A DNA stretch of 34,002 nucleotides from Acidobacteriota bacterium (GCA_017860135.1 JAFNAG010000025.1:1-34002); one strand, 5' to 3'. Shown: positions 1-9,267, counted from the stretch's first letter. Notes: generated by a model not told the origin, from the letters alone. Program-made: numbers and translations.

Positions 1-142
1 TCAATGCGTAGGTTTGATGGAGTGCCATATCCCAGACAGGCGGGCGCGTGTCCCGCCGCAGCCAGAGAAAGTTCACAATCCAGAGCGCCGCCGACAGGCA
101 AATGACGACAACCAGTCCCGTGGTCCGCGGCGATCTGGACAT
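1..142 (-). CDS. 5' portion of a glycosyltransferase family 39 / ArnT-like membrane protein (partial, runs off window start)
   Basis: Reverse-strand reading from ATG at 142: MSRSPRTTGLVVVICLSAALWIVNFLWLRRDTRPPVWDMALHQTYAL...; N-terminal TM helix then a 'PPxWDxALHxxxAL' motif typical of GT39-type enzymes. Its start overlaps the stop of the preceding gene (TGATG). Confidence 0.6.
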   Translation of the reverse strand, partial: MSRSPRTTGLVVVICLSAALWIVNFLWLRRDTRPPVWDMALHQTYAL

Positions 143-846
143 CACTCCCCTTCCTTGGTGACACGGATCCTGAATCCCAGAGAGAAGCTCTTGTTCCGGT
201 CGATGGGATCCAGAGAGTACAGAAGCAGAGGCAGCAGCAGGCCGAAAAACGGCGCCAGTCCGACGAACAGGATCCAGCGCCAGCCACCCTGGAAAAACTC
301 AAGGAGGTTGACGCAGCGCCGGGCGCAGACCCAGAAAAATCCGCCGATCGGGCTCAGCAGATCGACGCGGAAAGGCAGGCCGGCAAGCAGCAGGCAGGCT
401 CCGTGCCTGGTGAAGCGGAGATAGTCGTGAGGCGCCTGATGCTCTTCCCAGAGGAATGGGATCACCAGAAACGCCGACCCGCCGGGCTTGAGGATACGTG
501 CGAACTCCTGCAGCACCAGGCGTGGATTGGGCGTATGCTCCAGAACGACCATGCACAGAACGCAATCCACGCTGCCGGACGCGAGCGGGATGGCTTCCAG
601 ACTGCCCCTGATGTCCAGTCCGGAATAATCCCACCCGGGGTCCCCAACGCCGGAGTCAAGTCCAATGTAGTGCCCTCGCGAAAAATAGCGCCTGTGACGG
701 CCTTCACCGGCACCCGCATCGAGCACGACCTGATCCGCGGCGACGCGGGAAGCGGCCGCGTTTACCTCCGCTTCAATCATTTCCTGGAACGGATCGAGGC
801 GCGCGAGCAGGAATCGGGGGAGAATCCTTGCGGCAAGCGATTTCAT
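142..846 (-). CDS. class I SAM-dependent methyltransferase with C-terminal hydrophobic segment
   Basis: VVLDAGAGEGRHRRYF (motif I), LEAIPLASGSVDCVLCMVVLEHTPNPRLVLQEFARILKPGGSAFLVIPF; Methyltransf_11-like. The ORF track extends to 1299, but that part overlaps the upstream GT; the start is probably MKSLAAR (ATG at 846) or a nearby TTG. Confidence 0.8.
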   Translation of the reverse strand: MKSLAARILPRFLLARLDPFQEMIEAEVNAAASRVAADQVVLDAGAGEGRHRRYFSRGHYIGLDSGVGDPGWDYSGLDIRGSLEAIPLASGSVDCVLCMVVLEHTPNPRLVLQEFARILKPGGSAFLVIPFLWEEHQAPHDYLRFTRHGACLLLAGLPFRVDLLSPIGGFFWVCARRCVNLLEFFQGGWRWILFVGLAPFFGLLLPLLLYSLDPIDRNKSFSLGFRIRVTKEGE

Positions 847-872
847 CCGCGCGTTCAGCAACTCATTCCCCC

Positions 873-1910
873 TCAGTCGCGGAGCGCCAGTTCGCGGGCG
901 GAGATCCGGTACCTGCGCAGCAGTGCGTAAAACTCGCCGTGGCTGAGGCGACGGCTGCGGAACACTTCCCTGCGCTTGCGCAGGATCCACCCCAACCCCC
1001 GGAACCCGGAAAGATATGCCCGTACCATTGCGAGAAACAGGCTGCCCGCACTGTGTTCCCGTGCAACCCCGCCGGCCAGGCCGCGGCGGCGCAGAATGCT
1101 GGCAAAATGCCAGAGATACCGCCAGAGCGTGAATAAGGGCGATATCAGCAGCAGCGGCATCGGGAACAGTTTGACCGAAACCCAGAGTCGATTCCGTTCC
1201 ACCAGGAATGCCTTGAACGGCGAATACTTCCCCAGGCTTCTGGAATGCCGGTGGAATACCTTCGCCGCCGGTGCGTAGCGGCAATTCCAGCCGCGCCACC
1301 GCGCCCTCAGCCCCAGGTCCGCGTCGTCACCGTATGCGAAAAACCGTTCGTCGAACAGTCCGACCTCCGCCAGCATGCTGCGCCGGTAAAGCGCGGCACA
1401 GCCGTCGGGGAAAAATATCTCGTCATTGCGGTCGAATTGCCCGCGGTCGAGTTCGCCTGCTCCCCGGCCGCGGTTGAGACCGTCCGGATATAGCAGATGG
1501 CCGACCTTGTCGATCACCTCCCGCCGTTCATAAAAGAGGATTTTCGAGGCGACCATTCCTACCCCCGGATCCTTCGTGGAGTCAACCAGGTGCGCCAGCC
1601 AGTCGCGATCCGCCACTGCATCATTGTTCAGAAGCGCGATGAACTCCCCGCTCGACACCCGGATACCCGCGTTCACGCCACCCGCAAAACCCAGGTTTGC
1701 GGGGAGCTCAACGACTTTCCACCTCCCGCGGCATGCTTCCCGCAGCCATCGTCCGGACTCGTCCGTGGAACCGTTGTCGACCGCAACCAACTCCACCGAC
1801 GGATAGGACTGGCTCCCGACCGAATCGAGACACTCGGCCAAATACGCCATGCCATTCCAGTTCACTACCACCACGGAGACAAGACCCTTCTGGAATGCGG
1901 AATTCGTCAT
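873..1910 (-). CDS. glycosyltransferase family 2 (rhamnosyltransferase-like)
   Basis: MTNSAFQKGLVSVVVVNWNGMAYLAECLDSVGSQSYPSVELVAVDNGSTDES...; GT-A fold motifs, LLNNDAVADRDWL, FDERFFAYGDDADLGLRARWRGW. Start chosen at ATG 1910, giving a 4-nt overlap with the upstream GT2. Confidence 0.88.
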   Translation of the reverse strand: MTNSAFQKGLVSVVVVNWNGMAYLAECLDSVGSQSYPSVELVAVDNGSTDESGRWLREACRGRWKVVELPANLGFAGGVNAGIRVSSGEFIALLNNDAVADRDWLAHLVDSTKDPGVGMVASKILFYERREVIDKVGHLLYPDGLNRGRGAGELDRGQFDRNDEIFFPDGCAALYRRSMLAEVGLFDERFFAYGDDADLGLRARWRGWNCRYAPAAKVFHRHSRSLGKYSPFKAFLVERNRLWVSVKLFPMPLLLISPLFTLWRYLWHFASILRRRGLAGGVAREHSAGSLFLAMVRAYLSGFRGLGWILRKRREVFRSRRLSHGEFYALLRRYRISARELALRD

Positions 1911-2707
1911 ACCTCTTTCTTGAAAATGTTCTCGTGGTAATGCCTGCTGACCACCTCGGGCAACGTGGTGTTGAAGATCTTCGGCCTGCGCAAGCCGATG
2001 CGCTGGAGCAGGAAGGTAAGCATCACCAGCAGGGTTTTGATTCCGTATTTCGTGCTCACAACGAAATTGACGCTGGATGCTTCCGGAAAATAGCGGGCCT
2101 GCACCGCGATCTCCGCGATGGGGAAGCGGAAATGCACCGCCTGGGCGATCATCTGGGAATCGAAGACGAAGTCGTCGGAATTGAGGAGGAAGGGAACCGT
2201 GGTGAGCAGCCGGCGGCTGTAAGCGCGAAATCCGCTGTGGCCATCGGTCAGGCGCGTGCGGTAGACGAAATTTTCCATGACGGTCAGGATGCGGTTGGCG
2301 ATGAACTTCCACTTCGGCATCCCCCCCTGGAGTGCCTGCCCGTTCAGGATTCTCGATCCCATCACCATGTCGGCACGCATATCCAGGATGGGACGCACCA
2401 GCTCCGGAATCAGCCGCGAGTCGTACTGGTGATCGGGGTGCAGCATGACGACGACATCGGCCTCTTCCTTCAGGGCTTCCAGGTAGCATGTCTTCTGGTT
2501 GCCGCCATATCCGCGGTTCTGCACGTGGATCACCACGGAAAGGCCGAGGGAGCGCGCGATCTCCACGGTCTGGTCGCGGCTCACATCATCCACCAGGATG
2601 ATCCGGTGTACCTTGTCCTTGGGAATATCCGCGTAGGTGCGCTCGAGAGTCCGGGCCGCGTTGTACGCGGGCAGCACCACTACGATTCTGGGATTCCTCA
2701 TACTCAC
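1907..2707 (-). CDS. glycosyltransferase family 2 (polyprenyl-phosphate sugar transferase-like)
   Basis: RIVVVLPAYNAARTLERTYADIPKDKVHRIILVDDVSRDQTVEIA...; VVMLHPDHQYDSRLIPELV; DPM1/DPG synthase-like GT2. Confidence 0.88.
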   Translation of the reverse strand: MSMRNPRIVVVLPAYNAARTLERTYADIPKDKVHRIILVDDVSRDQTVEIARSLGLSVVIHVQNRGYGGNQKTCYLEALKEEADVVVMLHPDHQYDSRLIPELVRPILDMRADMVMGSRILNGQALQGGMPKWKFIANRILTVMENFVYRTRLTDGHSGFRAYSRRLLTTVPFLLNSDDFVFDSQMIAQAVHFRFPIAEIAVQARYFPEASSVNFVVSTKYGIKTLLVMLTFLLQRIGLRRPKIFNTTLPEVVSRHYHENIFKKEV

Positions 2708-2893
2708 GCACGGTAGAAACTGCGTTTGAGCCTTGTTGTATCACGCTCCTGCCGCGGGGAAACCGCTCCAAGGCCGGTGCCCACCGCCACTCTGCGCACC
2801 CGAAAACCTCGTCCTTGTCATTCCGGATGCCCCGCTTGTGACGGAAGCAGCAATATACTCGGATTCACCGTCCCAGAAAATAACAAATCAGCA

Positions 2894-3913
2894 TCATCCG
2901 GGCGCCGGAGGCCGCTGCGCATGCGCCCAGATCGTTCCGCCGCGCCCGACGGCGGCCTCAAGGAAAGCGGGCGGCAGGGCCAGGAGGAACAGTCCGAAAT
3001 AGCACAGTTCCAGGGCGCCTTCGACAGCCGCACCCATGCTTTTTCCGCGGCCCTTCCGGCCGATCGGATCGAGCGCCGGCGCCAGGCTCGAAGCCAGGGA
3101 AGCAGGGTTGTCGCGGAGAGAAAAACGCCGCACGATCCGGCAGGACAATCCCGCGCGGTCCAGCAGGTGCCGGAGCCCCTGGGGAGTGAAATTGACCAGG
3201 TGGCGCGGCACGTCGAGGCCATACCAGCGCGCGCCGAAGATCCGCGCCTGGCACGAGGACACATTGGGGACCTGCAGGATCAGGCTGCCGCCAGGCTTGA
3301 GCATGGCCCCGGCGCAGCTCAGCGCGGCGCATGGATCGGGGAGATGTTCCAGCACATGAAACATGGTGACGAAATCGAAGGTGCGTCCCTCCCAGGCATC
3401 GCTCGCGACATCCCCCTGGCGGACCGGCAAGTCGTATTGCCTCCGTGCCGCCTCCACCGCCTGCGGCGACACATCGATGCCGTGGGGAAGGAACCCGCGC
3501 CGCCGCGCCAGATGCAGGAAGGTCCCGCTGCTGCAGCCGATGTCAAGCAAGGTCCGTCCGGCGCCGGAGGCATGCCGTTCCAGGAACCGTACGTGATCCA
3601 TCGCCACAAACTCGCGATAGGTGCGTTCCAGCCGGCCCAGAAACCCCGCGAGGCCTGATCCGCGGCTCTCAGTCCACCAGTAGGGTTTCGGGTACCAGGT
3701 GGAGAGGGTGTCAGGATCCGGAAACGGAGATTGGAAAACGCACCCGCAGCAGCTGCAGCGATACAAGCGGAAGGTCCCGGCCGCAATTCCGAAGAGCCGG
3801 TCGGGAGCAAGAGCGAAGAGCGGAGAACGAGCCGCTTCGCAGACCGGACACGAAGGATCGCGGTCAGGACCGGCATCTGGAAGCAGCTCATTCATGGAAA
3901 TGGTAACCTTCAC
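2894..3913 (-). CDS. class I SAM-dependent methyltransferase with N-terminal four-cysteine (CPVC...CSCC) segment
   Basis: SCPVCEAARSPLFALAPDRLFGIAAGTFRLYRCSCCGCVFQSPFPD then LLDIGCSSGTFLHLARRRGF and FDFVTMFHVLEHLPDPCAAL (Methyltransf_23-like). Confidence 0.85.
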   Translation of the reverse strand: MKVTISMNELLPDAGPDRDPSCPVCEAARSPLFALAPDRLFGIAAGTFRLYRCSCCGCVFQSPFPDPDTLSTWYPKPYWWTESRGSGLAGFLGRLERTYREFVAMDHVRFLERHASGAGRTLLDIGCSSGTFLHLARRRGFLPHGIDVSPQAVEAARRQYDLPVRQGDVASDAWEGRTFDFVTMFHVLEHLPDPCAALSCAGAMLKPGGSLILQVPNVSSCQARIFGARWYGLDVPRHLVNFTPQGLRHLLDRAGLSCRIVRRFSLRDNPASLASSLAPALDPIGRKGRGKSMGAAVEGALELCYFGLFLLALPPAFLEAAVGRGGTIWAHAQRPPAPG

Positions 3914-3945
3914 TTAGTGCACGAATTCGCCGGCATGCTCACGCA

Positions 3946-4048
3946 TTTTCCAGGACGCTGAACAACACCGCCTTCGGAGACTCCGCCGGGAATCGCGGGC
4001 CGGCAGTCCCCGGGCGCGTTCGCCGGCATTCTTCAGCGTCCTGGAGAA
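3946..4048. repeat. intergenic inverted repeat (17-bp arms)
   Basis: Arm 3946-3962 TTTTCCAGGACGCTGAA; arm 4032-4048 TTCAGCGTCCTGGAGAA is its reverse complement with 1 mismatch. Confidence 0.75.
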
Positions 4049-4087
4049 TACGTTTTCAGTAATTGTCCAGCCAGCCCGAAGAAAACT

Positions 4088-4178
4088 GCCACGAATTCCA
4101 CGAATTGTCACGAAAGCCGCATCGTTTGGCTCGCATCAAGGGAAATAATTCTTCGTGAGAATTCGTGAAATCCGTGGC
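4088..4178. repeat. intergenic inverted repeat (27-bp arms, 'CACGAATT' motif)
   Basis: Arm 4088-4114 GCCACGAATTCCACGAATTGTCACGAA versus reverse complement of 4152-4178 GCCACGGATTTCACGAATTCTCACGAA: 24/27 identical. Confidence 0.8.
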
Positions 4179-4267
4179 TTTCTTTGCAGACCCTTGACTG
4201 TTCCAAGCCGGCTAAAAAGTTACGGTTTACACATCATCGAATGCCCGTATCCAGGCGCCGCACTTCC

Positions 4268-4987
4268 TCAACAGGCGGAGGGCATCCGGCCCCTGGTAAA
4301 CCGTTTCCGGATGAGGAAGATCAGGTTGCGGTAACCGTCACGCCACGGCTGAAGCTTGATCTCTCCGGTCCGGTTCGAATAATCCACGTAGATTTCCTTG
4401 AACCCGATCGCCGGCCTGCGTATCGCCTCGATTTTGATCTCCTCGCTGAAAGCCATGCCGTCGCTGCGCAGGTCCATCTCCCCGAGGCATTGGCGCTCGA
4501 AAACCCACATGCCCGACTGGGAGTCGCGCACCCATCGGAAGTAGAGAACGGACAAAGCCACGCTCAGGAGCTTGTTGCCGATCCAGTGTTTGAGGGACAT
4601 GGCCTGCCGGTTCTTCAGAGGGAAGCGCGACGCCGAGAGGAAGCGTTCGCGGGAATGCAGAAACACTTCGAGCAGATATGAGATGGCATCCACGGGATAG
4701 GAATGATCGCCGTCGAGGGTTACGATGATATCACCCTGCGCCTGAATCAATCCTGTCTTGTAAGCCCGGCCGTACCCCCGGATCTTTTCGTGAATCACGT
4801 GGGCGCCATGACGGCGCGCCATTTCTGCCGTGCGGTCGGTCGAGTTGTTGTCGACTACGATGACCTCGTCGACAAACGCGGGCATGCGCGAGAGCACCTG
4901 CACGATGCCCTCTTCTTCATTGAGGCACGGAATGACGACGGTGACGCGGCGATCTCGATACACGGCAGGGGATGATACCAGACTCAT
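4268..4987 (-). CDS. glycosyltransferase family 2 (dolichol-phosphate mannosyltransferase-like)
   Basis: RRVTVVIPCLNEEEGIVQVLSRMPAFVDEVIVVDNNSTDRTAEMARRHGAHVIHE...GYGRAYKTGLIQAQGDIIVTLDGDHSYPVDAI. Confidence 0.9.
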   Translation of the reverse strand: MSLVSSPAVYRDRRVTVVIPCLNEEEGIVQVLSRMPAFVDEVIVVDNNSTDRTAEMARRHGAHVIHEKIRGYGRAYKTGLIQAQGDIIVTLDGDHSYPVDAISYLLEVFLHSRERFLSASRFPLKNRQAMSLKHWIGNKLLSVALSVLYFRWVRDSQSGMWVFERQCLGEMDLRSDGMAFSEEIKIEAIRRPAIGFKEIYVDYSNRTGEIKLQPWRDGYRNLIFLIRKRFTRGRMPSAC

Positions 4988-5018
4988 TGCAGCAACGCCA
5001 AGCTTGGACCATCGGAAA

Positions 5019-5154
5019 GGTGCAATCGGAGGCGGGACTCAATCTTCGGCGGAATTCGGACAAAAGGACGCGCCCCGCAGCGATTCACGACAAAAGAACC
5101 TATCAATTGACATTTGACAAATCCTCTCTGTTGCGTCCCACTTCCGATTTCACC
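5019..5154. mobile_element. small MITE-like element (copy A), about 136 bp with 24-bp imperfect terminal inverted repeats
   Basis: Left end GGTGCAATCGGAGGCGGGACTCAA (5019-5042); right end TTGCGTCCCACTTCCGATTTCACC (5131-5154), 20/24 complementary. The left arm is homologous to the reverse complement of the right arm of the element at 31231-31457. No transposase present. Confidence 0.6.
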
Positions 5155-5221
5155 GGCATCGGAATGGGAAGCTGCCCCCTGCGTCAATCTCGCACTTCTA
5201 CCGCCTGCCGGCAAGATCCCG

Positions 5222-5260
5222 AAAAAAATCGGGGTAGTCCCGGCAAGCGGAACTACCCCG
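5222..5260 (-). terminator. Rho-independent terminator for the 5284-6973 gene
   Basis: Minus-strand CGGGGTAGT-N13-ACTACCCCG-A-TTTTTTT; 9-bp perfect stem followed by a T run. Confidence 0.85.
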
Positions 5261-5283
5261 AATAAAACGATCTGAGCAAGAGC

Positions 5284-6973
5284 CTAGTTGTTCAGGCTTT
5301 CACCCGCGGGAATCAGCCAGAAACTACCTGCGTCTACAGGCAGTCTGAGGCCATAGCCCTTGATAGCCGGATCAGGAATCACGTTCGCCAGGTAGCCCTG
5401 TGCGACGGTTGCGAAATTCGAGTCGGCGATGAAGGCGAAGCCGTGGCAGAACTGGAACTGAGCCTTGGCGATGATGTAGCCGGAGAATGTCGTCACGTTC
5501 GACGGCAGAATCTGGGACAGCAAGGCGACAAAGCTGGTTCCGGGGCCGTAGGTCGCCGTGGTCGTCGTCGTGCCGACGTAACCCGCGGCCTTGTCATAGA
5601 AGTAGAATGTGATCGCGCCGATCTGGTTCGGAGCGCCGCCGGTCGTGAGACCGGTGATCTTATCGGTAACCGTGGCACCGAACACTTCATCGTCACCGGT
5701 GGTATTGGCAATTGCCAGACCGGTGTTGAAGAAGCTGTCTTTGGTCACATAGGTGAACAGCAGGAAGCAGTTGCAGCGGACGATCGTGGCATACAGATCG
5801 AAGCTCGTGCTGGTTATATCCGTGCTGGTCACACCGTTTGAGGACTGGTACAGTGTCGCGAACCGGGGCCGTGCTGCGGTGAAGTTGTTGCTGCTGCTCT
5901 GGTTGGATCCACCTGGATCTTCGCAGCCTTCATCCGTTCCCGCAAAGGGACGCATGGTAACCGCGGCCAGAACGGTTCCGGTCGTTGTTGCCCCCGAGGC
6001 GAGTAAGAGCACCGGTCTAACATCGAAGTCTTCTACGTGAGTATCGCTCCAACCAGTCTGGTTTGAGCTATAAAATATATACTCAGCATATGTATACCCG
6101 CTCCCGATTTCAGGGTTGCTTCGCTTGCTGCTGTATTGGAGCCAGGAACTGCTGCCATCGGTGTTGTTATATACGACCGACGGCCATTCGACAGTCGAGA
6201 CGCTGGACGGGATCGAGTTCAGCACCACGCGGAACCGGGTGGCAGTAGTAGGTTCTCCCAGTCTTGCGCCGTAGCTGTCCGCGCGGTTAGTCGCGATGTT
6301 GTTGTCGTAGTTGACGAACGCGCGTACAAACCCCTCTTTAATGTTGATGTAATAAGAGGGGGGCTCGCCATCAACGGTACCGATGGACGGGAAGCAGAGG
6401 AGTATGCTGGCGTCAGATACATCGATAGTCAGGGGCGGCAGGCTCTTGGCAACACGGACGGTGTCCGGGTTGAACTGGTTGGCCGCCGGATCATTGATCG
6501 ACTGCAGCTGCACAAACAGGTCTGTATTGACCGTGATGCCGTCGCTGAGATCGATCCTGCCGCGGACGCCTTCCACACGCATGAACTGCCCGGGGGTAAC
6601 TGCAACGCCGGGGGGCAGGTTAATGGTGAGGAAGCCCGTGCAGCGACCGGTAATGGATAGGTTCTCGACGCTGATCGTTGGAGGAGTAGCAGTCGGGAAC
6701 GCTATGTCGGTGAAAAGCTTGATCCCGGTGGTGATCGTGTTATCGATCTGCACGCCGTTTTGGTAGATAAATCCGATCTGGGAATAGCCCGGTAGTTCCA
6801 TTTGCAACTGCATAGAGGGTGACATAGCCGAGAACTTCCGAACGCCCGGTGTTGATTACCTCCGTCGGCGACTGCACGACGTCCCAGCGGACGGCACCGT
6901 AGGAAGCCCCAGCAAAGCCCATGAGCAGGAGGCAAAGCAAGCCTGCCAGCTTGCCAGCTTTCGACAAATTCAT
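5284..6973 (-). pseudogene. secreted protein of unknown function, interrupted by an apparent single-nucleotide frameshift near 6790-6795
   Basis: Frame 1: signal peptide MNLSKAGKLAGLLCLLLMGFAGASYGA-VRWDVVQSPTEVINTGRSEVLGYVTLYAVANGTTG|LFP; frame 2: ...PGYSQIGFIYQNGVQIDNTITTGIKLF... running 500 aa to 5284. Removing one G of the GGG run joins them as NGTTGYSQIGFIY. Confidence 0.7.
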
Positions 6974-7306
6974 ACGTTTTCTCCGAAGAAAAAGTTGAGG
7001 CATTGGTAACTTCTACCAGACGTTCATGCGTCCGATAGACTTCTTGATGTTTACTCAAAATTGAACCACTGGCGTGTTGCCGGAAAAGCGTCAGTGCCAA
7101 CGGGCGCGCTTTGCCAGCTTCCTACGCGTCCCCATCCCCTCCCTTCGAAAAACCGGACGCCAAATCATCCGCCTGAAGGGGATAAGCTCCGACTCCGACC
7201 ACACTTGGAACAAAGAGCCCAAGCTGGATCGCACAAATATCAGCGACAATGATGCACGAAATGCCGAAAAGTTGCTAGGAAATATTTAAAAAAAATCTCG
7301 TGTCCG

Positions 7307-8488
7307 TCAGGGAACGATCTGTACGCGCACGGAGAGATTTATGAGAGGTTCGGCCGCCAGATCGGTCCGGATCATAGGCCGGTCGGCAAATTCACCCTCC
7401 TGGGTAGGGTCACAGCGCACTATAATCACCAGGTTTTCTCCGGGGCCCAGCTCGGTCTTGTCGAGAGACAAGGTAAACTGCGGCTCCGATATATAGGTTT
7501 GAATTATCTTTACAGCACGCCCGCTCCCGTTCACGATCTGGACTTTCCTTTCCGCAGGCAAGCCTTTTTTTACCAGCCCAAAATTCACGATTTGGGGAGT
7601 GACCACAAAATTCGGGATGGTCTTGATCCGCAGAGTGACAAGTTCGGCGTCGGGATTGTCGCTGAATCGGACGCTGACCTGCTTTTGGACGTCCCCTAGA
7701 GGGAGCCCGAAGGTGTCGACCGTGATTTGAAGCGTTCCGGTTTGCCCCGGAGTGATGACGGGATTCTCCTGCTGGACGGATGTGCAATGGCAATCGCCGT
7801 GAGCCGAGAGAACCTTGATGGGAATGCCGGTGTTGTTAAGGTAGTGGTACCGGTAGGTCGCCTTCTCGCCGATGTGGATCGAGGCCGGGTTGGCGGGATC
7901 AGGAATTAGCCGCTGTGGCGAGCCTTCGGAGCGAGCCTCGGGTTGCGGCTCTTTGCCGCCGGCGGGCGGCTTTTCGCCGGACACAACCAGGCTTCCCTTG
8001 GAACTCTCCATGCCTTTGTAAAGCTGAAGCATGGGATTCTCTCCCTCTTTCCAGGGAAGCTTCAAGTACCACTCCCCGTCGGCATCGAGCACCCATTGAT
8101 TCTGCAGGGGAAAATCGGGGATCCCATCCACGCCGGGCAGCGGCATGGGAATCGGCCGCCCCACTATGACCACAGTATCGCAGACGGTTTTTTCGGGGCT
8201 GAATTTCAGCGATTCGATCTTCCAGCGTGTGATCGGGCCCTTGGGAATACGGAAAATAAACATCTTGCGCGAGTCCGACTGTATATAGTTGGCCGCAACC
8301 TCGTAGTCGCCTCGCTGCATGGCATCGTAATATTCGGAAATGCGCTTGCGCAACACCGTCTCCACATCGGCGACCTGGGATGAGCTCTGGACAGCGCCGC
8401 CCCATATGCAGATAATGACGGCGAATAGCAGCGCCCGCAACGTGCCGGCGCGAGCCGATCGAAGAATTTCGTGATAACGGTGTATCAT
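7307..8488 (-). CDS. DUF1573-type protein with N-terminal membrane/signal segment
   Basis: C-terminal part has the DUF1573-like HGDCHCTSVQQENPVITPGQTGTLQITVDTFGLPLGDVQKQVSVRFSDNPDAELVTLRI. Start likely MIHRYHEIL (ATG 8488); ORF extends to 8614. Confidence 0.75.
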   Translation of the reverse strand: MIHRYHEILRSARAGTLRALLFAVIICIWGGAVQSSSQVADVETVLRKRISEYYDAMQRGDYEVAANYIQSDSRKMFIFRIPKGPITRWKIESLKFSPEKTVCDTVVIVGRPIPMPLPGVDGIPDFPLQNQWVLDADGEWYLKLPWKEGENPMLQLYKGMESSKGSLVVSGEKPPAGGKEPQPEARSEGSPQRLIPDPANPASIHIGEKATYRYHYLNNTGIPIKVLSAHGDCHCTSVQQENPVITPGQTGTLQITVDTFGLPLGDVQKQVSVRFSDNPDAELVTLRIKTIPNFVVTPQIVNFGLVKKGLPAERKVQIVNGSGRAVKIIQTYISEPQFTLSLDKTELGPGENLVIIVRCDPTQEGEFADRPMIRTDLAAEPLINLSVRVQIVP

Positions 8489-8625
8489 GGCATCGAGTCT
8501 CCGGGTACCTTGCTTCTGGACATCAGCGGCCAAGCCGCCCGTGATGAATATACAAGACGGCATCCCGGCGGGCAAGGTTGCAGTTATTAGAGCCTTGATC
8601 ATAATTTTTTGCAACTTTTCCGTTC

Positions 8626-9267
8626 GTGGGTCATCTTTTTGCTTGGCTCTGCGAGCGAGAAGCCTTTCCCTTTGAGAGCTGCTTGAAAAGCGAACAGGCC
8701 GAAATCATTCTCAGAGCCCGATCGGGAGATCTGGACGCTTGCCGGCAGATCCATGAAGATTACGCCAGGCGCATCCTTAATTTTATCTATAAGATGGTTG
8801 ATAGTCGAGAGGATGCGGAAGATCTCACCCAGAATGTTTTTTTGAGATCCTTTCAGGAACTGCGGAATCTGCATGACCCGGAGCGGTTTGAGCCCTGGTT
8901 GTTCCGGATTGCGCGCAACGAAGTATACCAGGCATTCCGCAAGAAGCGGGGTGAGCCTCAAAAGAGTGAGGCGGCGGGACCGGGGCGCCAGAGCGAGTTG
9001 CAGGAGCCGGAATCACCCGATTTCCGGCAGACACCTCAGGACCGGATGTTGAGTGATGAGCTGGGAGCGACGATTCGAACGGTGTTGCGATCGCTCCCCC
9101 CGAAACTTCGCGAGGTGTTCGTGCTCGCGGTGATTCACGAGAAGAGTTATGCGGAGATTTCAGAAATCGTCGGTCGCTCGCTCCTCTCGGTAAAGACCGA
9201 CATATTTCGGGCGAGAGGTTACGCTCGAAAGGAACTCAGCCAGTATTTGGAAGTGCAAAAAAGATGA
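8626..9267 (+). CDS. RNA polymerase sigma factor, ECF/sigma-70 family
   Basis: Region 2 RRILNFIYKMVDSREDAEDLTQNVFLRSFQELRNLHDPERFEPWLFRIARNEVYQAFRKKR; region 4 RSLPPKLREVFVLAVIHEKSYAEISEIVGRSLLSVKTDIFRARGYARKEL. Start codon (GTG 8626 or TTG 8683) uncertain. Confidence 0.9.
   Translation: MGHLFAWLCEREAFPFESCLKSEQAEIILRARSGDLDACRQIHEDYARRILNFIYKMVDSREDAEDLTQNVFLRSFQELRNLHDPERFEPWLFRIARNEVYQAFRKKRGEPQKSEAAGPGRQSELQEPESPDFRQTPQDRMLSDELGATIRTVLRSLPPKLREVFVLAVIHEKSYAEISEIVGRSLLSVKTDIFRARGYARKELSQYLEVQKR

Noticed and set aside
1697-2716. 339-aa plus-strand ORF opposite the GT2 genes
   Set aside because: Shadow ORF opposite two clear GT2 genes; no domain signature.
3914-4111. 65-aa minus-strand ORF in the intergenic inverted repeats
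   Set aside because: Explained by the inverted repeats; no protein similarity apparent.
4984-5214. 76-aa minus-strand ORF across MITE-like copy A
   Set aside because: Spans element and flank; no ribosome-binding or domain evidence.
6974-7306. Possible c-di-GMP (GEMM) riboswitch upstream of the secreted protein
   Set aside because: GGCAAAG-like string present but the conserved GEMM core and paired elements could not be matched by eye.
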